Shown piece after piece: positions 34,093 through 43,495 of a DNA stretch of 64,000 nucleotides (position 1 is its first letter; each line of letters opens with the position of its first letter). The notes beneath the pieces were generated by a model. That model was not told the DNA's origin. It ran no database searches and saw only the letters and a program-made list of their open reading frames with translations. The translations under genes and the position numbers were made by a program. The stretch comes from Sphingomonadaceae bacterium (lineage in GTDB: Bacteria; Pseudomonadota; Alphaproteobacteria; Sphingomonadales; Sphingomonadaceae). The stretch covers positions 62,001 to 126,000 of the forward strand of contig JAPZTW010000010.1 of the NCBI GenBank assembly GCA_027533105.1. The letters run 5' to 3'.

Positions 34093-37000
34093 CGCCCCAG
34101 CAGGTTCCTGGCCTGGTTGCCAAGCTGCGCCAGCATCGTGGGGGACAGCACCGGCGCGGCCTGGGCGCGGGTGACGACGGCGCGGAACTGGCCGATCGCC
34201 GCTGCCTGCCCGGCCAGCCAGTGCCGCACCACCGCCAGCGGATCGCCCTGGTCAGTCGCATGGCGGCGCAGGAAATCGAGCCGCATGTGCTGCATGTCGC
34301 GCGCCAGGCTGTTGACCAGCAGGCGCTCCCACGGATCGCTGGGTGACAGCCGCTCGGCCGCCTGCTGCGCCCAGTCCAGCCCCAGGTCCTGGCCCAGCGC
34401 GATGAAGGCGCGGGTCAGCACTTCGGGCTTGGTCCCGGTCTGCCGGGCCAGCATGGCGAGGCCGACCGAGCCGTCGAGCTCGTACAGGTGCGCCACTTCG
34501 GCGGCGAGGTCGGCCGGGGCCCCGGCTTCGGCAAAGCGGGCCTGCAGCGCGGCCGATTGCGCCTTGCTGGCGGAGGACAGCAGGTGGCCGGTCGCCTCGG
34601 ACAGCAGCTTGACCCCGCCGGTCAGCCGCTCGACCAGGTCCCCGGCGGACAGCGTCCCGCCCGACACCCGCAGCAGGTCGGCCATGTGGTTGACCATCGC
34701 GGCGGCAGCACGGTCGAACAGCATGATCCGCGCGGTCTCGGGCATCGGCCGGGTTTCGATCCCCTGCCAGATCGCGGCCATGCCCAGCAGGCGTTCGGCG
34801 GCGACGAAGGCGGTGGTGACCTGGGCCAGCGTCGCGCCTTCTTCCTCGACCAGTTCGAAGGGATGGATCAGCCCCAGCCGGTTGACCATGCGGTTGGCGA
34901 GCTTGGTGGCAATGATCTCGCGCCGCAGGCGGTGGCCCAGGATATCCTCGCGGAAGGCCTCGCGCATCGGCACCGGGAAGGCGGCGAGGAGCTCGTCCTC
35001 CAGCAGCGGATCGTCGGGCAGGGTCGAGGCTTCGAGCGCGTCCTGCAGCACCAGCTTGGTGCTGGACAGCACCACCGCCAGTTCCGGCCGGGTCAGCCCC
35101 TGGCCATCGGTGGCGCGGCGGGCGAGGACATCGCTTTCGGCAAGGCCCTCGGTCTTGCGGTCGAGCTGCCCGGCAGCTTCCAGCGTCTCGATCAGGCGCA
35201 GGTGCGAGGCCGTGGTCGCCGCTCCGCCCGCGCTGGCGATCGACAGGGCGAGCGCCTGGAGCCGGTTGTCCTCCAGCACGATTGCCGCAACCTCGTCGGT
35301 CATCCCGGCCAGCAGCTTGACGCGGGCATCCTCGTCCAGCCGCCCGGCGCGCTTGGCCCCGGCGAGCGCGATCTTGATGTTCACCTCGTTGTCCGAGCAA
35401 TCGACCCCGGCCGAATTGTCGATGAAGTCGGTGTTGATCGAGCCGCCCCGAAGCGCGAATTCAATCCGGCCCGCCTGGGTGCAGCCCATGTTGGCACCCT
35501 CACCGATCACCCTGGCGCGCAGCTCCGCGCCGTTGACGCGCAGCGCATCATTGGCCGGATCGCCCACCTGGACGTTGTTTTCGGTGCTGGCCTTCACATA
35601 GGTGCCGATCCCGCCAAACCACAACAGGTCAACCTCGGCCTTGAGGATCGCGGTGATCAGCCCGTCGGGATCGATGCTCGGCTGGTCGAGGCCGAGCATG
35701 GCCTGGACTTCAGGCGAGAGCGGCACTTCCTTGAGGCTGCGGGCAAAGACCCCGCCGCCCTTCGAGATCAGCGCCTTATCGTAATCGTCCCAGCTCGAGC
35801 GCGGCAGGGCGAACATCCGCGCCCGCTCGGCCCAGCTCTTCGCCGGATCGGGATCGGGATCGAGGAAGATATGGCGGTGGTCGAAGGCCGCGACCACCTT
35901 CAGCGCCTTCGACAGCAGCATGCCGTTGCCGAACACGTCGCCCGACATGTCGCCGCAGCCCGCGACGCGGACCGGCTGGGTCTGCACATCGACGCCCTGT
36001 TCGAAGAAATGGCGCTGGACCGAGAGCCAGGCGCCCTTGGCCGTGATCCCCATGGCCTTGTGGTCATAGCCCTTGGAGCCGCCGCTGGCGAAGGCATCGT
36101 CCAGCCAGAAATCGTGCTCTTCGGCAATGGCATTGGCCGTGTCGGAATAGGTCGCCGTGCCCTTGTCGGCGGCAACCACGAAATAGGGATCCTCGCCGTC
36201 GCGGATCACGACGTGCCGGGGATGGACCACCTTGGCGCCGACGATGTTGTCGGTGATCGACAGCAGGGTGCGGATGAACACCTGGTAGCTGGCCTTGCCC
36301 TCGGCCAGCCAGCCATCGCGGTCCCGCGCCGGATCGGGCAATTGCTTGGGATAGAACCCGCCCTTGGCCCCGGCCGGCACGATCACGGCGTTCTTGACCC
36401 GCTGGGCCTTCATCAGCCCCAGCACTTCGGTGCGGAAGTCATCGCGCCGGTCGGACCAGCGCAGGCCGCCGCGCGCCACCGGGCCGGAGCGCAGGTGGAT
36501 GCCCTCCACCCGGCGCGAATAGACGAAGATCTCGCGCCACGGCAGCGGCTTGGGCAGGCCGGGAACGAGCGCGGAATCGAGCTTGAAGGCCAGCGCCAGT
36601 TCATGTCCATTTGGCCCAGCCGGGGCAAAGGCATTGGTCCGCAGCATGGCTTCGACCACGGCGCGGTACTGGCGCAGCAGGCGATCGTCGTTGATCGCCG
36701 AAACCTGGGCCAGGCCATCGCGGATCGCCGCCTGGGCCGCGGCCTCGGCTTCAGCCCGGTCGCCCTTGAAGGCCGGATCGTGGCGGGCGACAAACAGCGC
36801 GACCAGCCCGCGCGTGACCGCCGGGGCATTGTTCAGCGCATCGACCGCGGTCGGCACGCCATAATTGAGGCCGGCCTGCCGCAGGTAGCGGTACCAGGCG
36901 CGTAGCCAGTTGGTTTCGGCCGCCGACAGCCCGACCGTGGTGATCAGCCGGTTGAACGGATCATCCTCCGCCGCGCCGTTCAGCACGTCGGCAAAGGCCG

Positions 37001-38804
37001 CCTCGATCATCGCGGCGCGGGCCATCACCGCAGCCGGGTCCAGCCCGCCGGGCAGGGCCAGCTGGAAATCGTGGATCGTCCCCATCCGCCCCTGGTCAAG
37101 GTCGGTCGGCACGTCCTCGACCACGCGGAAGCCGAAGTTCTCCAGCGCCGGGACCGCATCGGACAGCGCGATCGACCCGGCCCGCTGGTACAGCTTGAGC
37201 CGCAGGGTACCGGGCTCGTCCCCGGCCATGGCGTGAAGACGGGCATCGCGGCGCGGCCCGGCCTCGCCCTCACCGGCCAGCTTGCGCAGCCGGGCAATGT
37301 CCTGCGCTGCTTCGGCGGGGCCATAGGCGCTGCGATAGGCCAGCGGAAAAGCCTCGGCATAGCGCGCGGCAATGGCGGCGGCGCGCGAGGGGTCCTCGCT
37401 GGCGGCAATCTCGCCCTCCACCGCCTCGTTCCAGCCGCGCAGCATCCCTTGCAGGCGGGCATCGAGCGCGGCCTCGTCGGGCAGGCTCGCCACTTCGGGC
37501 AGATCGAGCACATAGCGCAGCATGGCGAGGCTGCCCTCGACCTCAAGGCTCCAGTCGAGCACCGGCGCTCCGGTGGCTTCGACCAGCATGGCTTCCACCT
37601 GCAGGCGGGTGCCGGTCGACATGATGTCGCGCGGCAGCCAGACGAAAGCGAAGAGGTGGCGCATCAGCGCCGCCGGGACCAGCGCCAGCTTGGGCCGAGG
37701 CCGGTCGACCAGGCTCATCATCGTGGTGGCCACGCGTTGCAGGTCATCGTCGGCAAAGCCGATCAGCAGGTCATGCGGCAGCGCGGTCAGGGCGTGGACC
37801 AGCGCCTTGCCGGCATGGCCCTGCGGCGCGAAACCGAAGCGGCCCATCAGGTCCGACAGCTGCGCGCGCATCCGCGGCACCTGGGGCGGCGCGGCGGCCA
37901 GCCCCGCGCTGGTCCAGATCCCGGCATGGACCGACAGGCGATCAAGCTTGCCCTGCTCGAACACCGGCACGATGAACAGGTCAAGCGGGGTGCGGCGGTG
38001 GACATTGCTGACCGTGTTGGACTTGACCACCAGCAGCGCCCGATTGCCCGCACCCTTGGCCGCACCCTTCCCTTCGAACCAGGCGAAGGCGCGGTCATAG
38101 GAAATCGGCCCCAGCAGCGCCTTGGCCCCGCGCTTGCAGATGCCCAGCGCGCCCGACTGCGTGCCATCGCGGTGGCGCACGACATGGCCCAGCTGGGTCA
38201 GCATCCCGTCCTTGAACCAGCGCAGCAGCGCCGCGCCTTCGCCATCGGCCAGACCATCGGCGTCGTGGGCCATGGCTTCCTGCAGGCGCGGCCAATCGGC
38301 CACGGCGGCGCGGACATCGCCCAGCGTGGCGCGCAGCGCCGATTCCAGCTCGCGGCGGGCGCGGGCATCGGCGCGGCGGGTTTCAAGATAGACCATCGAT
38401 TCGCGCTTTTCGCCGGCGGCATCGCCAGCGACGATCTCGGTCAGCGCGCCTTCGGCATCGCGCCGCACCGGCAGCACCGGGTGGACGAGCCGGTCAATCG
38501 CCAGGCCTTGCGCGGCCACGGTGGTGGCAATCGAATCGACCAGGAACGGCATGTCATCGTTGATCACGCCGATCCGCATGAAGCGTTCGGCGGCGCTGCC
38601 TGAAACGGTCTCAATCGTGATCGCCACTTCGCCGGCCTCGCGCCGGGCCGCCGCCCCGCAAATGAAGGCCGCCGCTGCCGCCAATCCTTCGGCCGAAAAG
38701 GCCGCATCGCCGGGCAACAGCGCGGCGCTGAGCCGCTGGGCCAGGGCCTGTTCAAGAGCTGCGGAATCGCTCTGCGCGGACTTGCCACTTATCGGGGCAC
38801 TCAT
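34089..38804 (-). CDS. NAD-specific glutamate dehydrogenase, large (about 180 kDa) type
   Basis: A 1571-residue enzyme of the bacterial L_180 class that converts glutamate to 2-oxoglutarate and ammonia. The N-terminal ACT-like regulatory half is long; the catalytic centre is around residues 770-830 with [44 protein letters not shown], followed by the NAD domain with [15 protein letters not shown] and ENNRLQ-like C-terminal helices. Length matches the class. It is monocistronic, with GGAGGAGT upstream of the ATG, and it converges on queG. Confidence 0.95.
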   Translation of the reverse strand: MSAPISGKSAQSDSAALEQALAQRLSAALLPGDAAFSAEGLAAAAAFICGAAARREAGEVAITIETVSGSAAERFMRIGVINDDMPFLVDSIATTVAAQGLAIDRLVHPVLPVRRDAEGALTEIVAGDAAGEKRESMVYLETRRADARARRELESALRATLGDVRAAVADWPRLQEAMAHDADGLADGEGAALLRWFKDGMLTQLGHVVRHRDGTQSGALGICKRGAKALLGPISYDRAFAWFEGKGAAKGAGNRALLVVKSNTVSNVHRRTPLDLFIVPVFEQGKLDRLSVHAGIWTSAGLAAAPPQVPRMRAQLSDLMGRFGFAPQGHAGKALVHALTALPHDLLIGFADDDLQRVATTMMSLVDRPRPKLALVPAALMRHLFAFVWLPRDIMSTGTRLQVEAMLVEATGAPVLDWSLEVEGSLAMLRYVLDLPEVASLPDEAALDARLQGMLRGWNEAVEGEIAASEDPSRAAAIAARYAEAFPLAYRSAYGPAEAAQDIARLRKLAGEGEAGPRRDARLHAMAGDEPGTLRLKLYQRAGSIALSDAVPALENFGFRVVEDVPTDLDQGRMGTIHDFQLALPGGLDPAAVMARAAMIEAAFADVLNGAAEDDPFNRLITTVGLSAAETNWLRAWYRYLRQAGLNYGVPTAVDALNNAPAVTRGLVALFVARHDPAFKGDRAEAEAAAQAAIRDGLAQVSAINDDRLLRQYRAVVEAMLRTNAFAPAGPNGHELALAFKLDSALVPGLPKPLPWREIFVYSRRVEGIHLRSGPVARGGLRWSDRRDDFRTEVLGLMKAQRVKNAVIVPAGAKGGFYPKQLPDPARDRDGWLAEGKASYQVFIRTLLSITDNIVGAKVVHPRHVVIRDGEDPYFVVAADKGTATYSDTANAIAEEHDFWLDDAFASGGSKGYDHKAMGITAKGAWLSVQRHFFEQGVDVQTQPVRVAGCGDMSGDVFGNGMLLSKALKVVAAFDHRHIFLDPDPDPAKSWAERARMFALPRSSWDDYDKALISKGGGVFARSLKEVPLSPEVQAMLGLDQPSIDPDGLITAILKAEVDLLWFGGIGTYVKASTENNVQVGDPANDALRVNGAELRARVIGEGANMGCTQAGRIEFALRGGSINTDFIDNSAGVDCSDNEVNIKIALAGAKRAGRLDEDARVKLLAGMTDEVAAIVLEDNRLQALALSIASAGGAATTASHLRLIETLEAAGQLDRKTEGLAESDVLARRATDGQGLTRPELAVVLSSTKLVLQDALEASTLPDDPLLEDELLAAFPVPMREAFREDILGHRLRREIIATKLANRMVNRLGLIHPFELVEEEGATLAQVTTAFVAAERLLGMAAIWQGIETRPMPETARIMLFDRAAAAMVNHMADLLRVSGGTLSAGDLVERLTGGVKLLSEATGHLLSSASKAQSAALQARFAEAGAPADLAAEVAHLYELDGSVGLAMLARQTGTKPEVLTRAFIALGQDLGLDWAQQAAERLSPSDPWERLLVNSLARDMQHMRLDFLRRHATDQGDPLAVVRHWLAGQAAAIGQFRAVVTRAQAAPVLSPTMLAQLGNQARNLLGR

Positions 38805-38898
38805 CGGATCAGCACTCCTCCGGGCCGACCGACAGGTCGTTACCCCTGCAAATAAGATTATTGCCGTCTAGCGCAGCATTCGTATTCATCTTAGGCCC

Positions 38899-38922
38899 AA
38901 CTGGTCTCCACTGCAACCAGTT
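38899..38922. other. 7-bp inverted repeat between gdh and the LLM gene
   Basis: AACTGGT (38899-38905) and ACCAGTT (38916-38922) form a perfect stem with a 10-base loop, in the 161-base space before the glutamate dehydrogenase start. It may terminate the luciferase-like operon, though no T run follows. Nothing else is seen in that spacer. Confidence 0.35.
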
Positions 38923-38965
38923 TGCCGCTAGGGAAACCTGCCTAACCGCCCGATGCCAAACGAGC

Positions 38966-39949
38966 TTATCCGGCGAGTGCTTCCATCGTCAGCGCCAGCG
39001 AGTGTTCGCGCGCGGTCGGATCGAAGGTGGCACCCGCCACGATGATTTCATCGGCCTGGGTCCGTTCGACGAAGCGGCCGATGGCGGCGCGCACGGTGGC
39101 CGGGCTGCCCACGGCGCGGGCCTGGCCAAGATGATCGAGCATGGCCTGGGTGCTGGGCGGCAGGCTGTCGCGATAGCCCGGCACCGGCGGCTTGAGCCGC
39201 CCTGGCGTGCCGCTGCGCAGGGCGACAAAGCTCTGTTCGAGCGAGGAGGCGAGCAGCCGCCCTTCCGCGTCGGATTCGGCGCAGAGCACGGTCATCGCCG
39301 CCATCACATGCGGGCGATCGAGCGCGGCCGAGGGCGTGAAGCGTTCGCGATAGAGCTTGAGCGCGGCATCGAGGTGATCGGGCGCGAAGTGCGAGGCGAA
39401 GGCATAGGGCATGCCCAGCGCTGCGGCGAGCTGCGCGCCGAACAGGCTGGAGCCGAGGATCCAGAATTCCAGCGCCGCGCCGTAGCCCGGCGTGGCGCGC
39501 AGGCCCAACTCCGGCTCACCCGTCACTAGCGCGCGCAGTTCGACCACGTCCTGCGGGAAAAATTCGGCCGCGCGCATCAGGTCCTTGCGCAGCGCCTGGC
39601 CTATCCGGCTGTCCGCCCCCGGCGCGCGGCCCAAGCCCAGGTCGATCCGGCCCGGAAACAGCGCGTCGAGCGTGCCGAACTGTTCGGCGATCACGAAGGG
39701 ATTGTGGTTGGGCAGCATGATCCCGCCCGCGCCGATCCGGATCGTGCTGGTGGCATGGCCGATATGGGCGAGCGCCACCGCCGTCGCCCCGCCGGCAATC
39801 CCGTCCATCGCGTGATGTTCCGCCACCCAGAACCGCTGGTAACCCGCGCCTTCGGCCGCGCGGGCCAGGCTGGCGGCATCGGTCAGGGCTGCGGACACAG
39901 TGCCGCCTTCGCGGACAGGGATCAGGTCAAGGACGGATAGCGGGATCAC
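38966..39949 (-). CDS. Luciferase-like (LLM class) flavin-dependent oxidoreductase
   Basis: A 327-residue bacterial-luciferase-like monooxygenase. It begins PLSVLDLIPVREGGT, a typical start for the subgroup, and has RFWVAEHHAMDGIAGGATAVALAHIGHATSTIRIGAGGIMLPNH, the conserved FMN-binding core, and DLGLGRAPG. The start is GTG at 39949, overlapping the TPR gene stop by four bases (GTGA). It is the last gene of a three-gene unit with an alpha/beta hydrolase and a TPR protein. The substrate is unknown. Confidence 0.87.
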   Translation of the reverse strand: MIPLSVLDLIPVREGGTVSAALTDAASLARAAEGAGYQRFWVAEHHAMDGIAGGATAVALAHIGHATSTIRIGAGGIMLPNHNPFVIAEQFGTLDALFPGRIDLGLGRAPGADSRIGQALRKDLMRAAEFFPQDVVELRALVTGEPELGLRATPGYGAALEFWILGSSLFGAQLAAALGMPYAFASHFAPDHLDAALKLYRERFTPSAALDRPHVMAAMTVLCAESDAEGRLLASSLEQSFVALRSGTPGRLKPPVPGYRDSLPPSTQAMLDHLGQARAVGSPATVRAAIGRFVERTQADEIIVAGATFDPTAREHSLALTMEALAG

Positions 39950-40788
39950 CGGCCCGATGGTGCCGGGTCAGGCCCCAGCCGGTCAAGCCACGATTGCGCG
40001 GCCTTGGCCGCTTCGCTGCCCGGCGCGGTCTGCAGCACCGACTGCCAGGACCGCCGCGCCGCCGCATCGCGGCCTTGCAGCGCAGCGATCAGCCCCGCCT
40101 CCAGCCCGACCTCGGCATCGCGCGGGGCGAGCCGAGCGGCGGTTTCGATCTGGGCCTGGGCCTCGCCCAGCCGCTCCAGCCGGCGCGACAGGCGGGCCGA
40201 GAACAGCCAGGCCAGGGCATCTTCCGGCAGGGCGGCGCGGGCTTCGGCCAGGGTCGCCACCGCCTCGTCCATCCGGCCCAGCTGAACCAGCGCATTGGCC
40301 CGGTCGCGGGTGATCCGGCCAGCCAGCCCGGTTGCCCCGGCATCGCGGGCGTCATTCAGCGCCACGGCGAAATGCTCCAGCGCGCGGGCATATTCGCCCT
40401 GGCTTTCCGCCGCCAGCGCCGCGCCAACCGCCAGCTCGCTGCGGTTCGTCAGGGCCGAGGGGGCAACCAGCGCCCGGGCCGAGAGGAAGGTCGCTTCGGC
40501 CTCGCTCCAGCGTTCCAGTCCGGCCAGGGCCAGGGCCTTGCACCCGGCCGCCTCGCCCATCGCGCTGCCGCGCGCCTCGCCCAGCCAGCCTTCGGCCTCG
40601 ACCAGGGCTGCGGCAGGAGCATTGCGGGCCAGGTCCAGGCACTGGCTGCGGCGCAGCGGAGTCGGGCTTGGCCTGGTGGGGCTCCCACGCGGGATGACGA
40701 TCGGCGCCTGCGGCAGGGCCCCGCCCGCGCCCGGCGCGACCGAGGGGCCGACCTGGGCCAGCAGCGGCAGGAACAGCGAAAGGATCAT
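39946..40788 (-). CDS. TPR repeat protein with signal peptide
   Basis: A 280-residue protein with an N-terminal hydrophobic segment (MILSLFLPLLAQ) followed by a Pro-rich linker and about five tetratricopeptide-like helical repeats, for example ARALEHFAVALNDARDAG, DEAVATLAEARAALPEDALAW and AQAQIETAARLAPRDAEVGLEAG. It is probably exported and acts as a scaffold. It overlaps its upstream neighbour by ATGA and its downstream neighbour by GTGA, so the three genes are translationally coupled. No enzymatic motif is seen. Confidence 0.78.
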   Translation of the reverse strand: MILSLFLPLLAQVGPSVAPGAGGALPQAPIVIPRGSPTRPSPTPLRRSQCLDLARNAPAAALVEAEGWLGEARGSAMGEAAGCKALALAGLERWSEAEATFLSARALVAPSALTNRSELAVGAALAAESQGEYARALEHFAVALNDARDAGATGLAGRITRDRANALVQLGRMDEAVATLAEARAALPEDALAWLFSARLSRRLERLGEAQAQIETAARLAPRDAEVGLEAGLIAALQGRDAAARRSWQSVLQTAPGSEAAKAAQSWLDRLGPDPAPSGR

Positions 40789-41531
40789 GGCAACTCCGCA
40801 CCAAACAGGCATTCAAGGGTTCGCAGCAGCAGCGCGATATCGGCATCGCGGCTGAGGCGGTGATCGCCGTCCTTGATCAGGGTCACCTGAACATCGTCCG
40901 AATGGAGCTGCTCGGCCAGTTGCAGCGCCACTTCCCACGGCACGTCGGGATCGCGCTGGCCATGCAGCAGCCGGACCGGGCAGGTCAGCGGGATCGGCGC
41001 CTCCAGCAGGCGCTGCGCCTGGCCATCGGCCCAGAAGGCGGCATGGGTCGGCGTCGGTTCGGGGCCATAGGGGTTGTCCTCCAGCACGGTCTCGCCCGCC
41101 GCCAGCAGGGCTTGCTGCTCCGCGTCATAACCCCAGTCGGTAAAGTCCGGCGCGGCGGCGATCCCGACCATGGCATGGACCCGCTGCGGGATGGCCAGCG
41201 CCACCAGCAGCATCAGCCAGCCGCCCATCGATGACCCTACCAGCACCACCGGGCCCTCGCACTGCGCCGCGATCAGCCCCAACACCTCGTCCTGCCAGCG
41301 GCTGAGCGTGCCATCGGCAAACCGCCCCTCGCTCTCCCCGCAGCCCGAGTAATCGAGCAGGAGGCAGGCCCGGTCATTGGCCTGCGCCCAGTCGAACACC
41401 GCGCTCGCCTTGCCGCCAGCCATGTCGGACATGTAGCCCGGCAGGAAGACGATCGTCGGTGTGGCGCCCGTGGTATGCCGGAAGGCGATCCTGGTGCCAT
41501 CGGTGTGCGTGTGGTGGTACGTCTGTGTCAT
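40785..41531 (-). CDS. Alpha/beta hydrolase
   Basis: A 248-residue alpha/beta-hydrolase. The nucleophile elbow is GSSMGG, preceded by the strand VVLVGSS; the oxyanion region is IVFLPGYMSDMAGGKA, a likely acid is in LLHGQRDPDVP, and the His in KDGDHRLSRD. This pattern is close to small esterases/acyl hydrolases of the ABHD10/YcfP kind. The start is ATG 41531 with an AAGGG close to it. It is the first gene of a coupled three-gene unit with the TPR and LLM genes. Confidence 0.85.
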   Translation of the reverse strand: MTQTYHHTHTDGTRIAFRHTTGATPTIVFLPGYMSDMAGGKASAVFDWAQANDRACLLLDYSGCGESEGRFADGTLSRWQDEVLGLIAAQCEGPVVLVGSSMGGWLMLLVALAIPQRVHAMVGIAAAPDFTDWGYDAEQQALLAAGETVLEDNPYGPEPTPTHAAFWADGQAQRLLEAPIPLTCPVRLLHGQRDPDVPWEVALQLAEQLHSDDVQVTLIKDGDHRLSRDADIALLLRTLECLFGAELP

Positions 41532-41610
41532 CCCTTGGTCATGCCTGTGTGCCAGCTGCTTGTCAGCCCACCACGCCGCGTTACTGTGGCGAAAAACGAG
41601 GGAGAGAACC

Positions 41611-43254
41611 ATGCTGCCAGCCCCGCCCGAGGCCCCGCTCCTCGCCGCCAACCGCCGCCAGGCACTGCGCCTTGGCCTGCTGGGACTGGCGGGAATCGGC
41701 GCTCCGGCGCTGGCTGCAGGCGGCAAGGGCTTCACCCATTGCGTCGCCAGTGGGGAGCCCGGCCCGACCCAGGTCCTGCTCTGGACCCGCTATGCCAGCG
41801 ACGGTGATGTAAAGCTGGCCTGGGAACTGGCCGAAACGGCGGATTTCAGCCAGATTGTCGCCCAGGGCGAGGCCACCGCCTCCCCCGCCAACGATTGCTG
41901 CGCAAGGGCCTGGGCCAAGGGACTGCAACCGGGCCGCTGGTACTTCTACCGCTTCATCGCCCCCGATGGCGAGAAGTCCCCGGTGGGCCGCACGAAGACG
42001 CTGCCGGTCGGCAAGGTCGACAGGTTCCGGATCGCGGTTTTCTCCTGCTCGAACTACGGTTTCGGCTGGTTCAACGCCTATGGCCACGCCGCGGAAGCCG
42101 GCGATTTCGACCTGGTGCTGCACCTGGGCGACTACTTCTACGAATACGAACGTGGCAACTACCCCTCGGCCAGGGAGGGCCTGCCCGAACGCCTGCTGCC
42201 CGACCACGAAGCCGTGACCATGGCGCAGTATCGCGAACGCTTTGCCACCTATCGCAACGACCCCGACCTGCAGCGGCTCCACCAGCTCTATCCCGTGATC
42301 GCAATGTGGGACGATCACGAAGTGGCCAACGATGCCTGGAAGGACGGGGCCGAAAACCACCAGCCGGACAAGGAAGGCCCCTATGCCGTGCGCGAGGCGG
42401 TGGCGGAGAAGGTCTATCGCGAATGGCTGCCGGTATCGGACGCCTATTGGGCGCAGTACGAGATCGGCAAGCTGGCCACGCTGTTCCGCCTGGAAACCCG
42501 CCATATCGCCCGCGACAAGCCCTTTGACCTGGGCGACCTGATGAAGGGCAAGCGCGGGCCGGAGCTGGAAGCCGCGCTCACCGCCTTCCGCGACGGGGTC
42601 TGGCAGGCGCCCGAACGGACCCTGCTGGGGGCCGAACAGGAAGCCTGGTTGGCCAGCGGCCTCAAGGCCTCGACCCGGTCTGGCAAGCCCTGGCAGGTGC
42701 TGGCCCAGCAAATCATCATGGGTCAGTTCGGCTTTGCCCGCAATGTGGTCGAGGGGATGACCCAGGATGTCGACAAGGGCATGCGGGCGCGAATCCTGGC
42801 CGCCGACCGGGTCCAGCAGAGCGGCATTCCCTATGCGATGGACATGTGGTCGGGCTATCCGGCGGCCCGACAGCGGCTCTATCGCGCCGCGCTGAATGCC
42901 GATGCCAACCTGCTGGTGCTGGCGGGCGACAGCCACAACGCCTGGGCCTTTGACCATAGTCATGCCGGGCAGCGGGTGGGCGTGGAAATGGCCGGGCAAA
43001 GCGTGACTTCGCCGGGCTTTGAACATTACCTGCGCTGGGTAAAGCCCGCGGACCTGGCTGCCGGCGTCATGGCCGCCAGCCCTTCGCTCAAATGGTGCGA
43101 CACCAGCCAGCGCGGCTATCTGGCGGTTGAACTGACACCCAAGGCGGCCACCGGCGAATGGCGCTTCCTGCAAACCATCCGGCAAAAGGGTACCGCCTTG
43201 GCGGGCACCAGGCGGATGACCGTGCTGGCGGGGCAGAAGCGCTTTTCGGCTTAG
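41611..43254 (+). CDS. phoD: Alkaline phosphatase D (PhoD-like), Tat-exported
   Basis: A 547-residue phosphodiesterase/phosphatase of the PhoD family. The N-terminus carries a twin-arginine signal (NRRQALRLGLLGLAGIGAPALA). Metal-site blocks are FSCSNYGFGWFNAYGH, LHLGDYFYEYERG, MWDDHEVANDAW and LAGDSHNAWAF. It should act in the periplasm to release phosphate from organic esters. The ATG at 41611 has GGAGAG upstream. It is divergent from the hydrolase operon; a Pho box was not identified. It is followed by the thrS leader region. Confidence 0.92.
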   Translation: MLPAPPEAPLLAANRRQALRLGLLGLAGIGAPALAAGGKGFTHCVASGEPGPTQVLLWTRYASDGDVKLAWELAETADFSQIVAQGEATASPANDCCARAWAKGLQPGRWYFYRFIAPDGEKSPVGRTKTLPVGKVDRFRIAVFSCSNYGFGWFNAYGHAAEAGDFDLVLHLGDYFYEYERGNYPSAREGLPERLLPDHEAVTMAQYRERFATYRNDPDLQRLHQLYPVIAMWDDHEVANDAWKDGAENHQPDKEGPYAVREAVAEKVYREWLPVSDAYWAQYEIGKLATLFRLETRHIARDKPFDLGDLMKGKRGPELEAALTAFRDGVWQAPERTLLGAEQEAWLASGLKASTRSGKPWQVLAQQIIMGQFGFARNVVEGMTQDVDKGMRARILAADRVQQSGIPYAMDMWSGYPAARQRLYRAALNADANLLVLAGDSHNAWAFDHSHAGQRVGVEMAGQSVTSPGFEHYLRWVKPADLAAGVMAASPSLKWCDTSQRGYLAVELTPKAATGEWRFLQTIRQKGTALAGTRRMTVLAGQKRFSA

Positions 43255-43290
43255 TTGCCCGTTAAGTCCGGCGCTGCTAAGGCGCGAGCC

Positions 43291-43362
43291 ATGACGTCGC
43301 TGCGCGCCCTGTCGACTACTACCACCACCCCGGGCTTCCCGGGGCGGGCTGCCTTCGCCTGA
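43291..43362 (+). CDS. Threonine-rich leader peptide upstream of thrS (23 aa)
   Basis: A 24-codon reading frame (ATG 43291, TGA 43360-43362) between phoD and thrS with an AAGG ribosome site eight bases upstream (43279-43282). Residues 8-13 read STTTTT, encoded ACT ACT ACC ACC ACC, and there is another Thr at residue 2: six Thr in 23 residues. Overlapping and following it are mutually exclusive hairpins ending in a terminator-like stem before thrS. This is the architecture of ribosome-mediated attenuation: when charged Thr-tRNA is scarce the ribosome stalls on the Thr run and thrS expression rises. The regulation is inferred. E. coli thrS uses a different, operator-based control. Confidence 0.7.
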   Translation: MTSLRALSTTTTTPGFPGRAAFA

Positions 43363-43380
43363 AGCGAAGCGCAGGGCCGC
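43328..43380 (+). promoter_or_regulatory. Pause/antiterminator hairpins of the thrS leader
   Basis: CCCCGGG (43328-43334) pairs with CCCGGGG (43338-43344) around a CTT loop, starting at the last Thr codons; CTTCGC (43353-43358) pairs with GCGAAG (43364-43369). Alternatively GCGG (43344-43347) with CCGC (43377-43380), and TGC (43350-43352) with GCA (43371-43373), make a longer stem that sequesters the 5' arm of the downstream terminator. The competing pairings are as expected of an attenuator. Confidence 0.5.
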
Positions 43381-43408
43381 CGTCCGGGTTCGGGCGGCTG
43401 GCGTTTCC
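43376..43408 (+). terminator. Attenuator terminator hairpin before thrS
   Basis: CCGTCCG (43380-43386) pairs with CGGGCGG (43391-43397) through one G-T wobble around GGTT, extended by GCCG (43376-43379) with C98 and GGC (43400-43402) across one bulged T. It is followed by GTTTCC. It lies after the leader-peptide stop and 94 bases before the thrS ATG. The weak T run makes termination plausible but unproven. Confidence 0.5.
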
Positions 43409-43495
43409 TCCCGAACCTGCCGAAACCAGACGCCGCCCCTTCCGGTGCGCCCCGGCTTGTGCCAAAGCGCGCCAAAACCGGTGAGAGTTACGCGA

